A stretch of 64,000 nt of DNA. Source: Cinnamomum chago (Eukaryota; Streptophyta; Magnoliopsida; Laurales; Lauraceae). The stretch is from the NCBI GenBank assembly GCA_038049695.1, contig CP142452.1:30864501-30928500 (forward strand), in the 5' to 3' direction. How positions within the stretch are numbered: the first letter of the stretch is position 1; each line of letters begins with the position of its first letter. Positions 9,640 through 21,699 of the stretch are shown piece by piece. The translations under genes were made by a program, and so were the position numbers. Below the pieces are notes generated by a model. It was not told the origin of the DNA. It searched no databases and was given only the letters and a program-made list of their open reading frames with translations.

Positions 9640-12054
9640 GGTCTTGAACCTCATTGACCAACCTACTCTTTATTAGTTAAATCACTTTGTTGGTCATGAT
9701 TGCATTTGCATTTTGTTTCTTTTAGTTAGATTTCTTAAAATGCATTGCTTCTTTATGATCATTTGATTTTGGTTTCATGCACCATTCTAAGTTACATGTC
9801 ATGGTTTTCAAAATCATTTGATTATAATTTCATCATGTTTGATTTGTCTTTTGCACACATATGTCTTGCATTGCATTTCTTTACATGATCAATTGATTGT
9901 GATTTCAAAAGCTTTCATAGCTAGACTCTTCATGATCAATTGTTGAATCATTTGTGTTTATGTCATAGTAAGATTATTTGAACAAATGATTTGAATCAAT
10001 TCAAGTTTTCCATGGATTTATAAGTTATACTTTTATATGGAGAACATTGTTTTGAAAAATCAACTTGTATGTGTTTTAATGAAGTTATATCTTTTCAAAT
10101 ACAATGTTGATAATTGATCTTCAAAATCATTCCTTTATGCTCATTGTTGGATTTTGTTTTTCAAAATGATTTGAAGATTGTTTTGAATGGAAATGCTTTT
10201 TAATCTCATTAGTTATATTCATCTAAGCATGTTCCATTATTCTCATTTCCTTTTTCTTTTGGTTTCATTATCTTTAGAAATGGAAATGTATGTTGTTTGC
10301 ATCTTTGCTTATTTAGTTATTCTTTTTATATGCAAATGACTTTTGGTTCCATGTATGGTTGTGAACTTGTAATTTTTGTAGAAACCATACTAGAACCCAA
10401 ATCCATCCTCTATGTCTTCTAGTCATTTCTTTTAATGGATGGTTATGATGTTGATTCATGTATACCTTCTTAATGTTGTCATCTCTATATATGTTTCAAC
10501 TTCATAATAGTGTTCTTGATCATATGAACCTCTTTGAAATCCATTCCTTGTATTTCATAGTTATATCTCTTGTTTGATGGATATCTTAGTGTTGAATTCA
10601 TATGATCTAGACACTTTGGAAATTGCATGCATTACAAAGCTTTATCCTTTTGCATTGCAATTTGCCTTGTTCATCACTATGCTCTTTAGGAATATCATTA
10701 AAAGTGATGAATATGCATTTATGATGCTTGATGGTAGTTTATCACATCCTTGCTTTTACTCATGTTATCATATTCAATTGGTTTCATTTGGTATAATGTT
10801 CCATTGATTTCATATCCAATTGATATCTTATCTTGTGTATGTGATAGACCTTGTGTGCTTTGGACTAATCTTCATAGTTATATAATTGTTCCACGTCACA
10901 CACCATTAGCATCATAATGCTCATGATTGCCACCTCTTTTTGCTCTCATAGGTAAATCTCATGACCACCATGTTTATGTGTTAATAATATTGGTTGGTTA
11001 TTATTTGAGGTTGGCTTCATGATTGAATTTCATTTCACTCTTTCATGCACTTTAATAGTCATATTTATTGATTGAATGAAATGAGTTCAAAACTTACATA
11101 GCATATGATTTTCATAAGTAATATTGATTGATGCTATGTTTGAGTAAACCCCATATCATGGATAGCTCTAATTTGGATTTTTCCTAATAAGTAACATTCT
11201 TGAATCCATTTTAGAGTGATTATGTTAATAGTCATATCCTTTAATCTCAATTGATATGTTTGTTTCAATTGATATCCATGATTGCTTCTCTCATTTGTCC
11301 TAGCTCTCTTTTGGCAATTTGATCATATTGAGCTTAATAGTTAAATGAATCTAATCCTTTCCTTGAAGTTGACCCTCAATTGGTTAAACCATCTTCTTCT
11401 TGCACCTAATAGTTAAATCTTTGTCAAAAGTTTGACAAAAGAAGAGAATGGATTGAGGGGGAGTGTAAACCTTCATAGGAAGTATTAGTTTGATCAAATT
11501 CACCCTTGGATTGCCCTTGAGCCCTTAGAGATAACTTCCATACATGATAGCCTGTTATGAATTTCATTTTCGATTTCATTTGTTAACAGGTGCTACTAAA
11601 GGTATTCTTCTTGTCTCATGTGTGTAGGTACCTTTGCAATTTAATGTCAAAGGGGGAGAGAGAGTTCAAGTGTGACTCAAAGATCTCCTACTCATCAAAG
11701 GGGGAGAGATTTCGAGAGTTCAAGTACTCGAAGATCTCCTATCCATCAAAGGGGGAGAAAGCTTTCAAGTTCTCAAGAGGAGAAAGAAGCATGGTCAAAG
11801 GGGGAGAGCAATTAGAAGAAAGAAAGCTTGGAGCTAAAGAAGATGCTTGGCCATAGAGAGGAAGATGAGAAGAAAGCTTGAAGAATGATCAAGCACCAAG
11901 CATCAAGAAGATTGAAGAAAAGAGCCCAAGAGCCCAAGCTAAGAGAAGAAGCATCCAACAAGATTTCAAGACTTGTCAAGCTAAGGGGGAGCTAAAGACT
12001 TTGTGTGAAAATTCTATGATGAGTAAGTTGCCATCAAATTGCAAAGGGGGAGAT
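9640..12054 (+). other. Non-coding part of internal region B with polypurine cluster
   Basis: Same as the matching part of unit A. Its polypurine tracts lie at about 11648-11808 and 12043-12054. Confidence 0.7.
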
Positions 12055-12571
12055 TGTTAGGTCTTGTGTATTTGCAATTTGATGGATGCATTTGCATATT
12101 GGCATCATTTGAATTCACACACATGCATTGATTTAAAATATCTTGAAATCTAGTTTTACCCATGCATAGCTTTTAAGATTTGGAAAAGCTTTTGTTTTAT
12201 GCATGTTTTGGTTTTAAACTTGGATGCATTGGTTTTAGAACCCAAAACTCTTTTGAAAACCTATTTCCTTGTGCACTACATTTGGAAAATCATCTTGTGT
12301 ATTTAGGTTTAAGTCTTGCATACATTCTTCACAAAAAGAATCATTTTGTATGCAATTTCATTTGAAAAGAGTTGTATTCAAATCAAGCTAGCCTTTGGTT
12401 TTAATCTTGTGAATCATTTTAGGCTTTGTGTTTCTCATGTTTTTAAACATCTTAGAATACCTTAAAACATGTTATTTAAGCTTGATTTAGTGGCCAAAAG
12501 ATCCACCAAAGAAAAACTTTGAAAATGGAAAAAGTTGGAATTTTGGCCCAGGGACTCGCCCGACAATGTCG

Positions 12572-12746
12572 TCGGTCGACCGAGCCCTGTGTCTCGGTCG
12601 ACCGAGAACACTGCAGGGCAAATGGACAGTTTTTGAACTGTTTCAGGCCAACGGTCAGAAAAATGACCGTTGTGCTTTCTCGGTCGACCGAGACCTGTGT
12701 CTAGGTCGACCGAGAACTAGCCGTTGGCAACTTTTTGGCTATAAAG
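12572..12746 (+). promoter_or_regulatory. LTR3 palindrome cluster and TATA box
   Basis: Unchanged copy of the LTR2 cluster; position and spacing are kept. Confidence 0.72.
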
Positions 12747-13384
12747 TCCATTCTTTTCCAACCTTTTTCAAGGCTTGAAACTTGAACTTTTGAGAGCATT
12801 TTGGAGCCAAAGAAAGGGGAAGAAGTTGGAAAAGCTAGAGGGCTATTTGGAAATCAATCTCATGAGTTTTTAAAAGGTACATCTTCTAAGTTATTTTGAT
12901 TTCCATTCAAATGAAATTCATGCATGTTCAAATCCTTTGTATTTTCATTTATGCATGATTTCAAGCCCTTAAAGAGTTGTTTTGCAAACTCAATATCTTT
13001 CTTGGTAAATTAGATTAGTTTGCACACACTCTTATCCTAATCACATATGTTCTTAGACTTTAACTTTCACTCAACTTGTTTATCTTAATTCTTCAAAGTT
13101 GTTTGAATCTTTTATGTGATTAGTTTTCTCTTCAATCATCATTTTATAAACCTTGATTTTAAAATGCATCATGCATTCATTTAAAAGCTTCATTGTTAAA
13201 ATTGATTGAAGAAACTCATACATACACTTTGTGCACACACTTTAGTTTATTTTAGTGTATGTTTGTAATTGGAATTTCATTTTCCTATTAGCCTATTTAA
13301 GAGGCAAATTCCATTGTGCTTAAATTGTAATCTCTTAGAGTGATCTTTTGTAAAGACACCTTCTTAGAGAAATCCTCATTTGTA

Positions 13385-13620
13385 AAGGTTATTGCTTAGC
13401 CTTTGAAAAGCAACTTGTAAGGTTATTGCTTAGCCTAAGAAAAGCATATTGTAAGGTTATTGCTTAGCCTAAGAAAAGCATATTGTAAAGGTTATTGCTT
13501 AGCCTCTAAAAGCACATTGATAGGTTATTGCTTAGCCTTGAAAAGCATCTTGTAAAGGTTGTTGTTGAGCCTTAGAAAAACAACATTGTTAGGGTTATTG
13601 CTTAGCCTTTGAAAAAGCAT
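13385..13620 (+). repeat. LTR3 inverted-repeat unit array
   Basis: Seven units, same as in LTR2. Confidence 0.85.
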
Positions 13621-13886
13621 ACTTAGTGGAAATCCGGTGGGGTGATTGGATCACAAGCCGGTAGTGGATGTAGGCACGTTGGCCGAACCACTATAAACAT
13701 TGGTGTTGTGGTGCATGCTATGTGGTGATTGTATTTGTATTAGCTTCCGCATTTTGTTTGTTAATCATCACATGTGACTAGTTTATGCTAAGAATTTAAA
13801 ATTGGTTTAAATTGGTCATAGTTGTAGCACACCCTATTCACCCCCCCCCCCCCCCTCTAGGGTTAGGATCCTCGTGGACTTTCAAT

Positions 13887-13899
13887 TGGTATCAGAGCC
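13887..13899 (+). other. Primer binding site (unit C)
   Basis: Same 13 bases, two bases after LTR3. Confidence 0.9.
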
Positions 13900-14000
13900 A
13901 AGTGCTCTATCCCTTAGGATCAAGTGTTTTGGAACTCTTGATTAGGTGTAAAAACCTAGAGTTAAAACCCTAGAGTTGTGCTTATTTGAAAATCATTAGA

Positions 14001-15545
14001 ATGGACTCCACTAGGCTAGACTTTGTAGATTCTTCTAGACCCCTCAATCTTCCTTCTTTTGGAGTTTCAAACTCTCAAACTAATGAAAATCAATTTGATC
14101 CAAAAGAAGAAGAAAATGAATATAATGAAGAAGACCTTCAACAAGCTTTTGAAGAATTATATGAAATATCCTTAAAGCTTGAAAAGAAAAACAAAAGTTT
14201 AAGGGAAGAATCTAAAAACCTAAACAAAGAGCTAGCATCTTCAAAAGATGAACTTAGAGAGAAAGAAGAAGTAATAAAATGTCTAGACTCTAAGTTCATG
14301 ATCTCTTTAAATAATCTATCTAACATTCAAGATGAACTAAAAGAATTAAAGATGGATTATGATAATGTCAATAAGGAAAATCTAAAACAAAGAGATCAAT
14401 TACAAAGGCAAGATAAAGACTTTAACAATCTTGAATCTAAATTGACTATCTCTAAGGAAAATTTATCTAATACTCAAAACGAATTAAATGAGATTAAGAT
14501 AAATTGTGATGAGCTTACAAATGAAAATTTGAACCTAAGAGATACAATTAAAAAACAAGATAAAGACTTTAACAACTTAGAAGCCAAGTTGATTAAAAGT
14601 AAGTTAAAATCACAAGAACTTGGATCTAATATTGTTAATGAACTTAAACATGAATTAAAACTTGCCAATGAAGAGCTAAGCAAATATAAGGAAATTGAAT
14701 ATGAACTTTCAAAAGTTAAAAATGAAAATTCAATCCTTATAACCAAAGTCACTCAACTTGAAAACAATAAACAAAAGTATGAGTGCAAGTTTACCCAAAG
14801 TGAAGAGAAACTTGAAAAATTATTCAAATTGGGTAAATCTCATGGAGATAGGACGGGTATTGGATTTAATAGGAATATATCTTATGACCCTAAATTCACC
14901 AACACTTTTGTGAAAGGTGAGTCCTCATTCTCTAGCACTCACACTTCTTTGCCCATGTCTAAATGTAATTATTGTGGCATTGAAGGACACTTTAGGTTTG
15001 AGTGCAAACTAAGAAAGAGAAGCCATGTGTCTAAACCCATCTTTGAACTCAAAAATGGAAAATCAAACTTGAAGGGTAAGACACTAAAAATCAAGGAAAA
15101 CTCCAAAAAGACTAAACAAGTTAAATCCTTTAAAATGGAGTCTCCTAAAATAGATTCTAAAAAGCTTAAACAAGTTAAATCAAGCTTGAAAGAATCTAAG
15201 AACAAAAAGCTTCTCAATCTATCTCCCTTATATGAACCAATGAAAGAACTTTTGAAGAAAGTTGCTAAGTTAAATCTAAAATTCAAAAGTCAAGTAAAGG
15301 GAGAAAGTAAGAAGAAAAGAAAAGTGAAACAATCCCCAAAGAAACAAACTCGCCAACATCAAAAGACTATTCACCATTCTAAGCCAAATTTAGTAAAATC
15401 TAAATATCATGGTGATAAGTTTAAATTGAAAATTTATCAAGTTAAATCTCCTATAGTTGGTGAGAATTCCAAGATAGATCTCAAAGTTCAACCCTCCCAA
15501 GACCTTAGGTGGATTCCTAAAGTTATTTACCTAGACAAACCTTAG
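14001..15545 (+). CDS. Gag-like protein, unit C
   Basis: The 514-residue protein is the same as that of units A and B. ATG at 14001, zinc knuckle at 14964-15005. Confidence 0.8.
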   Translation: MDSTRLDFVDSSRPLNLPSFGVSNSQTNENQFDPKEEENEYNEEDLQQAFEELYEISLKLEKKNKSLREESKNLNKELASSKDELREKEEVIKCLDSKFMISLNNLSNIQDELKELKMDYDNVNKENLKQRDQLQRQDKDFNNLESKLTISKENLSNTQNELNEIKINCDELTNENLNLRDTIKKQDKDFNNLEAKLIKSKLKSQELGSNIVNELKHELKLANEELSKYKEIEYELSKVKNENSILITKVTQLENNKQKYECKFTQSEEKLEKLFKLGKSHGDRTGIGFNRNISYDPKFTNTFVKGESSFSSTHTSLPMSKCNYCGIEGHFRFECKLRKRSHVSKPIFELKNGKSNLKGKTLKIKENSKKTKQVKSFKMESPKIDSKKLKQVKSSLKESKNKKLLNLSPLYEPMKELLKKVAKLNLKFKSQVKGESKKKRKVKQSPKKQTRQHQKTIHHSKPNLVKSKYHGDKFKLKIYQVKSPIVGENSKIDLKVQPSQDLRWIPKVIYLDKP

Positions 15546-17960
15546 GGTCTTGAACCTCATTGACCAACCTACTCTTTATTAGTTAAATCACTTTGTTGGT
15601 CATGATTGCATTTGCATTTTGTTTCTTTTAGTTAGATTTCTTAAAATGCATTGCTTCTTTATGATCATTTGATTTTGGTTTCATGCACCATTCTAAGTTA
15701 CATGTCATGGTTTTCAAAATCATTTGATTATAATTTCATCATGTTTGATTTGTCTTTTGCACACATATGTCTTGCATTGCATTTCTTTACATGATCAATT
15801 GATTGTGATTTCAAAAGCTTTCATAGCTAGACTCTTCATGATCAATTGTTGAATCATTTGTGTTTATGTCATAGTAAGATTATTTGAACAAATGATTTGA
15901 ATCAATTCAAGTTTTCCATGGATTTATAAGTTATACTTTTATATGGAGAACATTGTTTTGAAAAATCAACTTGTATGTGTTTTAATGAAGTTATATCTTT
16001 TCAAATACAATGTTGATAATTGATCTTCAAAATCATTCCTTTATGCTCATTGTTGGATTTTGTTTTTCAAAATGATTTGAAGATTGTTTTGAATGGAAAT
16101 GCTTTTTAATCTCATTAGTTATATTCATCTAAGCATGTTCCATTATTCTCATTTCCTTTTTCTTTTGGTTTCATTATCTTTAGAAATGGAAATGTATGTT
16201 GTTTGCATCTTTGCTTATTTAGTTATTCTTTTTATATGCAAATGACTTTTGGTTCCATGTATGGTTGTGAACTTGTAATTTTTGTAGAAACCATACTAGA
16301 ACCCAAATCCATCCTCTATGTCTTCTAGTCATTTCTTTTAATGGATGGTTATGATGTTGATTCATGTATACCTTCTTAATGTTGTCATCTCTATATATGT
16401 TTCAACTTCATAATAGTGTTCTTGATCATATGAACCTCTTTGAAATCCATTCCTTGTATTTCATAGTTATATCTCTTGTTTGATGGATATCTTAGTGTTG
16501 AATTCATATGATCTAGACACTTTGGAAATTGCATGCATTACAAAGCTTTATCCTTTTGCATTGCAATTTGCCTTGTTCATCACTATGCTCTTTAGGAATA
16601 TCATTAAAAGTGATGAATATGCATTTATGATGCTTGATGGTAGTTTATCACATCCTTGCTTTTACTCATGTTATCATATTCAATTGGTTTCATTTGGTAT
16701 AATGTTCCATTGATTTCATATCCAATTGATATCTTATCTTGTGTATGTGATAGACCTTGTGTGCTTTGGACTAATCTTCATAGTTATATAATTGTTCCAC
16801 GTCACACACCATTAGCATCATAATGCTCATGATTGCCACCTCTTTTTGCTCTCATAGGTAAATCTCATGACCACCATGTTTATGTGTTAATAATATTGGT
16901 TGGTTATTATTTGAGGTTGGCTTCATGATTGAATTTCATTTCACTCTTTCATGCACTTTAATAGTCATATTTATTGATTGAATGAAATGAGTTCAAAACT
17001 TACATAGCATATGATTTTCATAAGTAATATTGATTGATGCTATGTTTGAGTAAACCCCATATCATGGATAGCTCTAATTTGGATTTTTCCTAATAAGTAA
17101 CATTCTTGAATCCATTTTAGAGTGATTATGTTAATAGTCATATCCTTTAATCTCAATTGATATGTTTGTTTCAATTGATATCCATGATTGCTTCTCTCAT
17201 TTGTCCTAGCTCTCTTTTGGCAATTTGATCATATTGAGCTTAATAGTTAAATGAATCTAATCCTTTCCTTGAAGTTGACCCTCAATTGGTTAAACCATCT
17301 TCTTCTTGCACCTAATAGTTAAATCTTTGTCAAAAGTTTGACAAAAGAAGAGAATGGATTGAGGGGGAGTGTAAACCTTCATAGGAAGTATTAGTTTGAT
17401 CAAATTCACCCTTGGATTGCCCTTGAGCCCTTAGAGATAACTTCCATACATGATAGCCTGTTATGAATTTCATTTTCGATTTCATTTGTTAACAGGTGCT
17501 ACTAAAGGTATTCTTCTTGTCTCATGTGTGTAGGTACCTTTGCAATTTAATGTCAAAGGGGGAGAGAGAGTTCAAGTGTGACTCAAAGATCTCCTACTCA
17601 TCAAAGGGGGAGAGATTTCGAGAGTTCAAGTACTCGAAGATCTCCTATCCATCAAAGGGGGAGAAAGCTTTCAAGTTCTCAAGAGGAGAAAGAAGCATGG
17701 TCAAAGGGGGAGAGCAATTAGAAGAAAGAAAGCTTGGAGCTAAAGAAGATGCTTGGCCATAGAGAGGAAGATGAGAAGAAAGCTTGAAGAATGATCAAGC
17801 ACCAAGCATCAAGAAGATTGAAGAAAAGAGCCCAAGAGCCCAAGCTAAGAGAAGAAGCATCCAACAAGATTTCAAGACTTGTCAAGCTAAGGGGGAGCTA
17901 AAGACTTTGTGTGAAAATTCTATGATGAGTAAGTTGCCATCAAATTGCAAAGGGGGAGAT
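15546..17960 (+). other. Non-coding part of internal region C with polypurine cluster
   Basis: Same as unit A. Polypurine tracts lie at about 17554-17714 and 17949-17960, the last directly before LTR4. Confidence 0.7.
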
Positions 17961-18477
17961 TGTTAGGTCTTGTGTATTTGCAATTTGATGGATGCATTTG
18001 CATATTGGCATCATTTGAATTCACACACATGCATTGATTTAAAATATCTTGAAATCTAGTTTTACCCATGCATAGCTTTTAAGATTTGGAAAAGCTTTTG
18101 TTTTATGCATGTTTTGGTTTTAAACTTGGATGCATTGGTTTTAGAACCCAAAACTCTTTTGAAAACCTATTTCCTTGTGCACTACATTTGGAAAATCATC
18201 TTGTGTATTTAGGTTTAAGTCTTGCATACATTCTTCACAAAAAGAATCATTTTGTATGCAATTTCATTTGAAAAGAGTTGTATTCAAATCAAGCTAGCCT
18301 TTGGTTTTAATCTTGTGAATCATTTTAGGCTTTGTGTTTCTCATGTTTTTAAACATCTTAGAATACCTTAAAACATGTTATTTAAGCTTGATTTAGTGGC
18401 CAAAAGATCCACCAAAGAAAAACTTTGAAAATGGAAAAAGTTGGAATTTTGGCCCAGGGACTCGCCCGACAATGTCG

Positions 18478-18652
18478 TCGGTCGACCGAGCCCTGTGTCT
18501 CGGTCGACCGAGAACACTGCAGGGCAAATGGACAGTTTTTGAACTGTTTCAGGCCAACGGTCAGAAAAATGACCGTTGTGCTTTCTCGGTCGACCGAGAC
18601 CTGTGTCTAGGTCGACCGAGAACTAGCCGTTGGCAACTTTTTGGCTATAAAG
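18478..18652 (+). promoter_or_regulatory. LTR4 palindrome cluster and TATA box
   Basis: Unchanged copy. As the terminal LTR it would, if active, read outward into the flank at 19.8 kb. Confidence 0.7.
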
Positions 18653-19290
18653 TCCATTCTTTTCCAACCTTTTTCAAGGCTTGAAACTTGAACTTTTGAG
18701 AGCATTTTGGAGCCAAAGAAAGGGGAAGAAGTTGGAAAAGCTAGAGGGCTATTTGGAAATCAATCTCATGAGTTTTTAAAAGGTACATCTTCTAAGTTAT
18801 TTTGATTTCCATTCAAATGAAATTCATGCATGTTCAAATCCTTTGTATTTTCATTTATGCATGATTTCAAGCCCTTAAAGAGTTGTTTTGCAAACTCAAT
18901 ATCTTTCTTGGTAAATTAGATTAGTTTGCACACACTCTTATCCTAATCACATATGTTCTTAGACTTTAACTTTCACTCAACTTGTTTATCTTAATTCTTC
19001 AAAGTTGTTTGAATCTTTTATGTGATTAGTTTTCTCTTCAATCATCATTTTATAAACCTTGATTTTAAAATGCATCATGCATTCATTTAAAAGCTTCATT
19101 GTTAAAATTGATTGAAGAAACTCATACATACACTTTGTGCACACACTTTAGTTTATTTTAGTGTATGTTTGTAATTGGAATTTCATTTTCCTATTAGCCT
19201 ATTTAAGAGGCAAATTCCATTGTGCTTAAATTGTAATCTCTTAGAGTGATCTTTTGTAAAGACACCTTCTTAGAGAAATCCTCATTTGTA

Positions 19291-19526
19291 AAGGTTATTG
19301 CTTAGCCTTTGAAAAGCAACTTGTAAGGTTATTGCTTAGCCTAAGAAAAGCATATTGTAAGGTTATTGCTTAGCCTAAGAAAAGCATATTGTAAAGGTTA
19401 TTGCTTAGCCTCTAAAAGCACATTGATAGGTTATTGCTTAGCCTTGAAAAGCATCTTGTAAAGGTTGTTGTTGAGCCTTAGAAAAACAACATTGTTAGGG
19501 TTATTGCTTAGCCTTTGAAAAAGCAT
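19291..19526 (+). repeat. LTR4 inverted-repeat unit array
   Basis: Seven units, same as in LTR2. Confidence 0.85.
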
Positions 19527-19784
19527 ACTTAGTGGAAATCCGGTGGGGTGATTGGATCACAAGCCGGTAGTGGATGTAGGCACGTTGGCCGAACCACTAT
19601 AAACATTGGTGTTGTGGTGCATGCTATGTGGTGATTGTATTTGTATTAGCTTCCGCATTTTGTTTGTTAATCATCACATGTGACTAGTTTATGCTAAGAA
19701 TTTAAAATTGGTTTAAATTGGTCATAGTTGTAGCACACCCTATTCACCCCCCCCCTCTAGGGTTAGGATCCTCGTGGACTTTCA

Positions 19785-19789
19785 CAGGG
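19785..19789. repeat. Target site duplication, right copy (CAGGG)
   Basis: Matches 240-244 exactly and closes the multimer. Confidence 0.9.
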
Positions 19790-20069
19790 ATGCAGGGTAT
19801 TGAAAGGGGGCCACATGGATTGGACTTAATTTTCTTTCCATTCAATTATCATTATAGTTTTAATAAAAAGTTAAGGTCCTTTATGAGTATACCAAGGAAA
19901 AAGAGAGCAGCCATGGTAGAAGGTGGAAGCTTCACGGCGGTAGATTATGGATGTGTTTTTAAAACCGAGGTCCTATGGAAGTTTGTCCGGGTTATAATGT
20001 TTTCATTATTGTGGTTGTTTTGATACATTAACCATGATATGGGAATTGCTTATCTTTTCTCTCCAGCCA

Positions 20070-20371
20070 TATTCTTCTTGCTTTGATTTTCTCATTGCCC
20101 ACTTTTCCAATCTTTTGGTGCAACAGTCGTAGGGAAAAAGACATGATTTTTCCTTTTGCCTTATTTTTTATGGGGAGTTCTGAAAGCAAGATTTCTAAAA
20201 TGCAAAAGTGGAAGTAGTATGCTTCTTGCTTTGATTTTCTCATTGCCCACTTTTCCATCTTTTGGTGCAACAGTCGTGGGGAAAAAGACAGAAATGATTT
20301 TTCCTTTTGCCTTATTTTTTATGGGGAGTTCCTAAAGCAAGATTTCTCAAATTAAAAATGGAAGTAGTATG
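20070..20371. repeat. Tandem duplication, two units of about 150 bp
   Basis: The stretch from about 20072 to 20220 is repeated from about 20223 to 20371. Both copies run from a TTCTTGCTTTGATTTTC start to a GGAAGTAGTAT end. They differ by scattered substitutions and small indels, so the duplication is not brand new. Confidence 0.8.
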
Positions 20372-20729
20372 ATGTTTTATGAATCTGTATCCTTATGAGC
20401 TTTTCGCTTGTCCTATTAAAGTACATTTGATTGATTTATTATATAGTTTTCTGCAAACTCGACCAGCTACCCAAACTTGAGCAAATGACCTTTGAATTTG
20501 TGATTTGGTTAGGTCTAGCTTTCTACCGGTCAAGAGTTTTTACGGTGTCGCGTTTGTTGTTTTTGGAAGACTCGCATTTAAACTATATGTTGCAGTAGCT
20601 AGAGCCTCGAACTAATAAATGGTTCTTTAAGGGGTTGTTTTCCATTTACACATGATAGAAAAATTAGTTTTACATATGCAAAACAGTACTTGTAAAATTT
20701 TCATTTGCAAATGTTATACATGTGAAATA

Positions 20730-21043
20730 TATGGTGCTCCGGAACACGTGGTGGGGCCCACCGTTTGATAATAGTCAACTATAAAACAGAGATCTCTAAT
20801 AATCATGGGTCCTGGCGTTTGGCACCCATCCGAATGAACTGGACCGTTGGATTAATTATGCACTCATTATGGACGGTAAATATTTGTTGGCTGTGGACTA
20901 AGTGGGTCCAGTGATGATCAGAGCCTCCGTCATTGTACACGGGCTGTGTTGGGGGGTTCTTTCGATTCCCCAGGTCCCATGCCCAGGTGGGGCTGAAGGT
21001 GGGCCCCACAAGCACTAGCGCTCACCATAAGATAAGCACCATA
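20730..21043. mobile_element. Candidate foldback or MITE-like element, ~314 bp
   Basis: TATGGTGCT at 20730-20738 is mirrored by AGCACCATA at 21035-21043. A second inverted pair lies inside (GTGGGGCCCACC near 20750 and GGTGGGCCCCAC near 21000). The block is more GC-rich than its surroundings. If the outer TA is a target duplication it would fit a TA-targeting DNA element, but the family is not recognised and the ends may be chance. Confidence 0.35.
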
Positions 21044-21699
21044 GCTTAGCAGAGGGGATTCTGTAAAACACATTACTATGTTTGTCAAAATCAACAATTT
21101 CACGAGTAAATGAGTACATCCAACTATTTTTACAAATTTCTTAAAATTGATAAAGAATTAAGATATAAAACTAAACATCCGGACATTTATCATTAATAAA
21201 AGAATATTGAACAGTTCTAATTATCAATTAGGGTCCTATGGAAGTGTGAAAACCTAGATCTACAAGTTAGGATCTTTTAGATTTCTTCATTTTCTTGGTG
21301 CTTTGCCTTGTTAGAGAAGAAGACTAGCATGAATTCATGGAAGAGAACCCTGGCAAAGGGGTTTTCATTTTTTTAAGTGGACTCTACTCAAAGAGTCTAA
21401 TAAAACTCTACTTGAATAAATTTTGTATGTATGATGCAAGGAGAATAATAAATAAAACTACCAGCCCCAAAGAAAAGGGGATAGGATAATCTACTTCCTT
21501 TTATATTTCTCAAAGAAAGGAAAAGAAAAGAAAAACCTTATCATTTACTAAATTCTCTCTTATTTGAAAGAGCAAAAGAACATTTGAGGAGGGGCAAAAA
21601 TGCATAAAATTAAATTGCCCAGCAGAATCCTTAAAACTTCTCTTCTTTGTACAAAAGTAGAGAAAAAAAAATTGAGGAGGGCCAATCCTCCCTCAGCCA

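Larger units (their letters stand above)
12055..13884 (+). repeat. LTR3 of the Sirevirus multimer, 1830 bp
   Basis: Lies between internal regions B and C. By eye it cannot be told from LTR2, including the run of 15 C. Confidence 0.95.
245..19784 (+). mobile_element. Tandem multimer of a non-autonomous Sirevirus-like LTR retrotransposon (4 LTRs, 3 internal regions)
   Basis: The order is LTR1, internal A, LTR2, internal B, LTR3, internal C, LTR4. LTRs begin TGTTAGG and end ACTTTCA. The five bases CAGGG occur at 240-244 and 19785-19789, so the whole array behaves as one insertion. The unit period is 5904 or 5906 bp. Internal regions look identical by eye. LTRs differ by about two substitutions and by the length of a C run near the 3' end, which suggests a very recent origin. 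A methionine-tRNA primer site, long LTRs, palindromic promoter motifs and repeated polypurine tracts are Sirevirus (Ty1/copia) hallmarks. No protease, integrase, reverse transcriptase or RNase H is present, so movement must have depended on proteins from a relative; the gag-only layout matches the TR-GAG class. A tandem array is best explained by unequal recombination between LTRs; a sequence-assembly error is the alternative. Confidence 0.93.
17961..19784 (+). repeat. LTR4 (3' LTR) of the Sirevirus multimer, 1824 bp
   Basis: Terminal LTR, followed by the duplicated CAGGG. It matches LTR2 and LTR3 except that the C run has only 9 bases. Confidence 0.95.
19790..21230. other. Unassigned flank right of the multimer
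   Basis: AT-rich DNA continuing the target sequence of the multimer. I see no gene. A short frame at 19718-20023 crosses the LTR end and is not credible. Two repeats inside it are listed separately. Confidence 0.5.

Noticed and set aside
245-19784. Segmental duplication of a host gene
   Set aside because: Unit borders coincide with LTR ends, primer sites and polypurine tracts, and a single CAGGG pair bounds the array.
19718-20023. 101-residue frame
   Set aside because: Starts inside the LTR and crosses into flanking DNA; a chance fusion.
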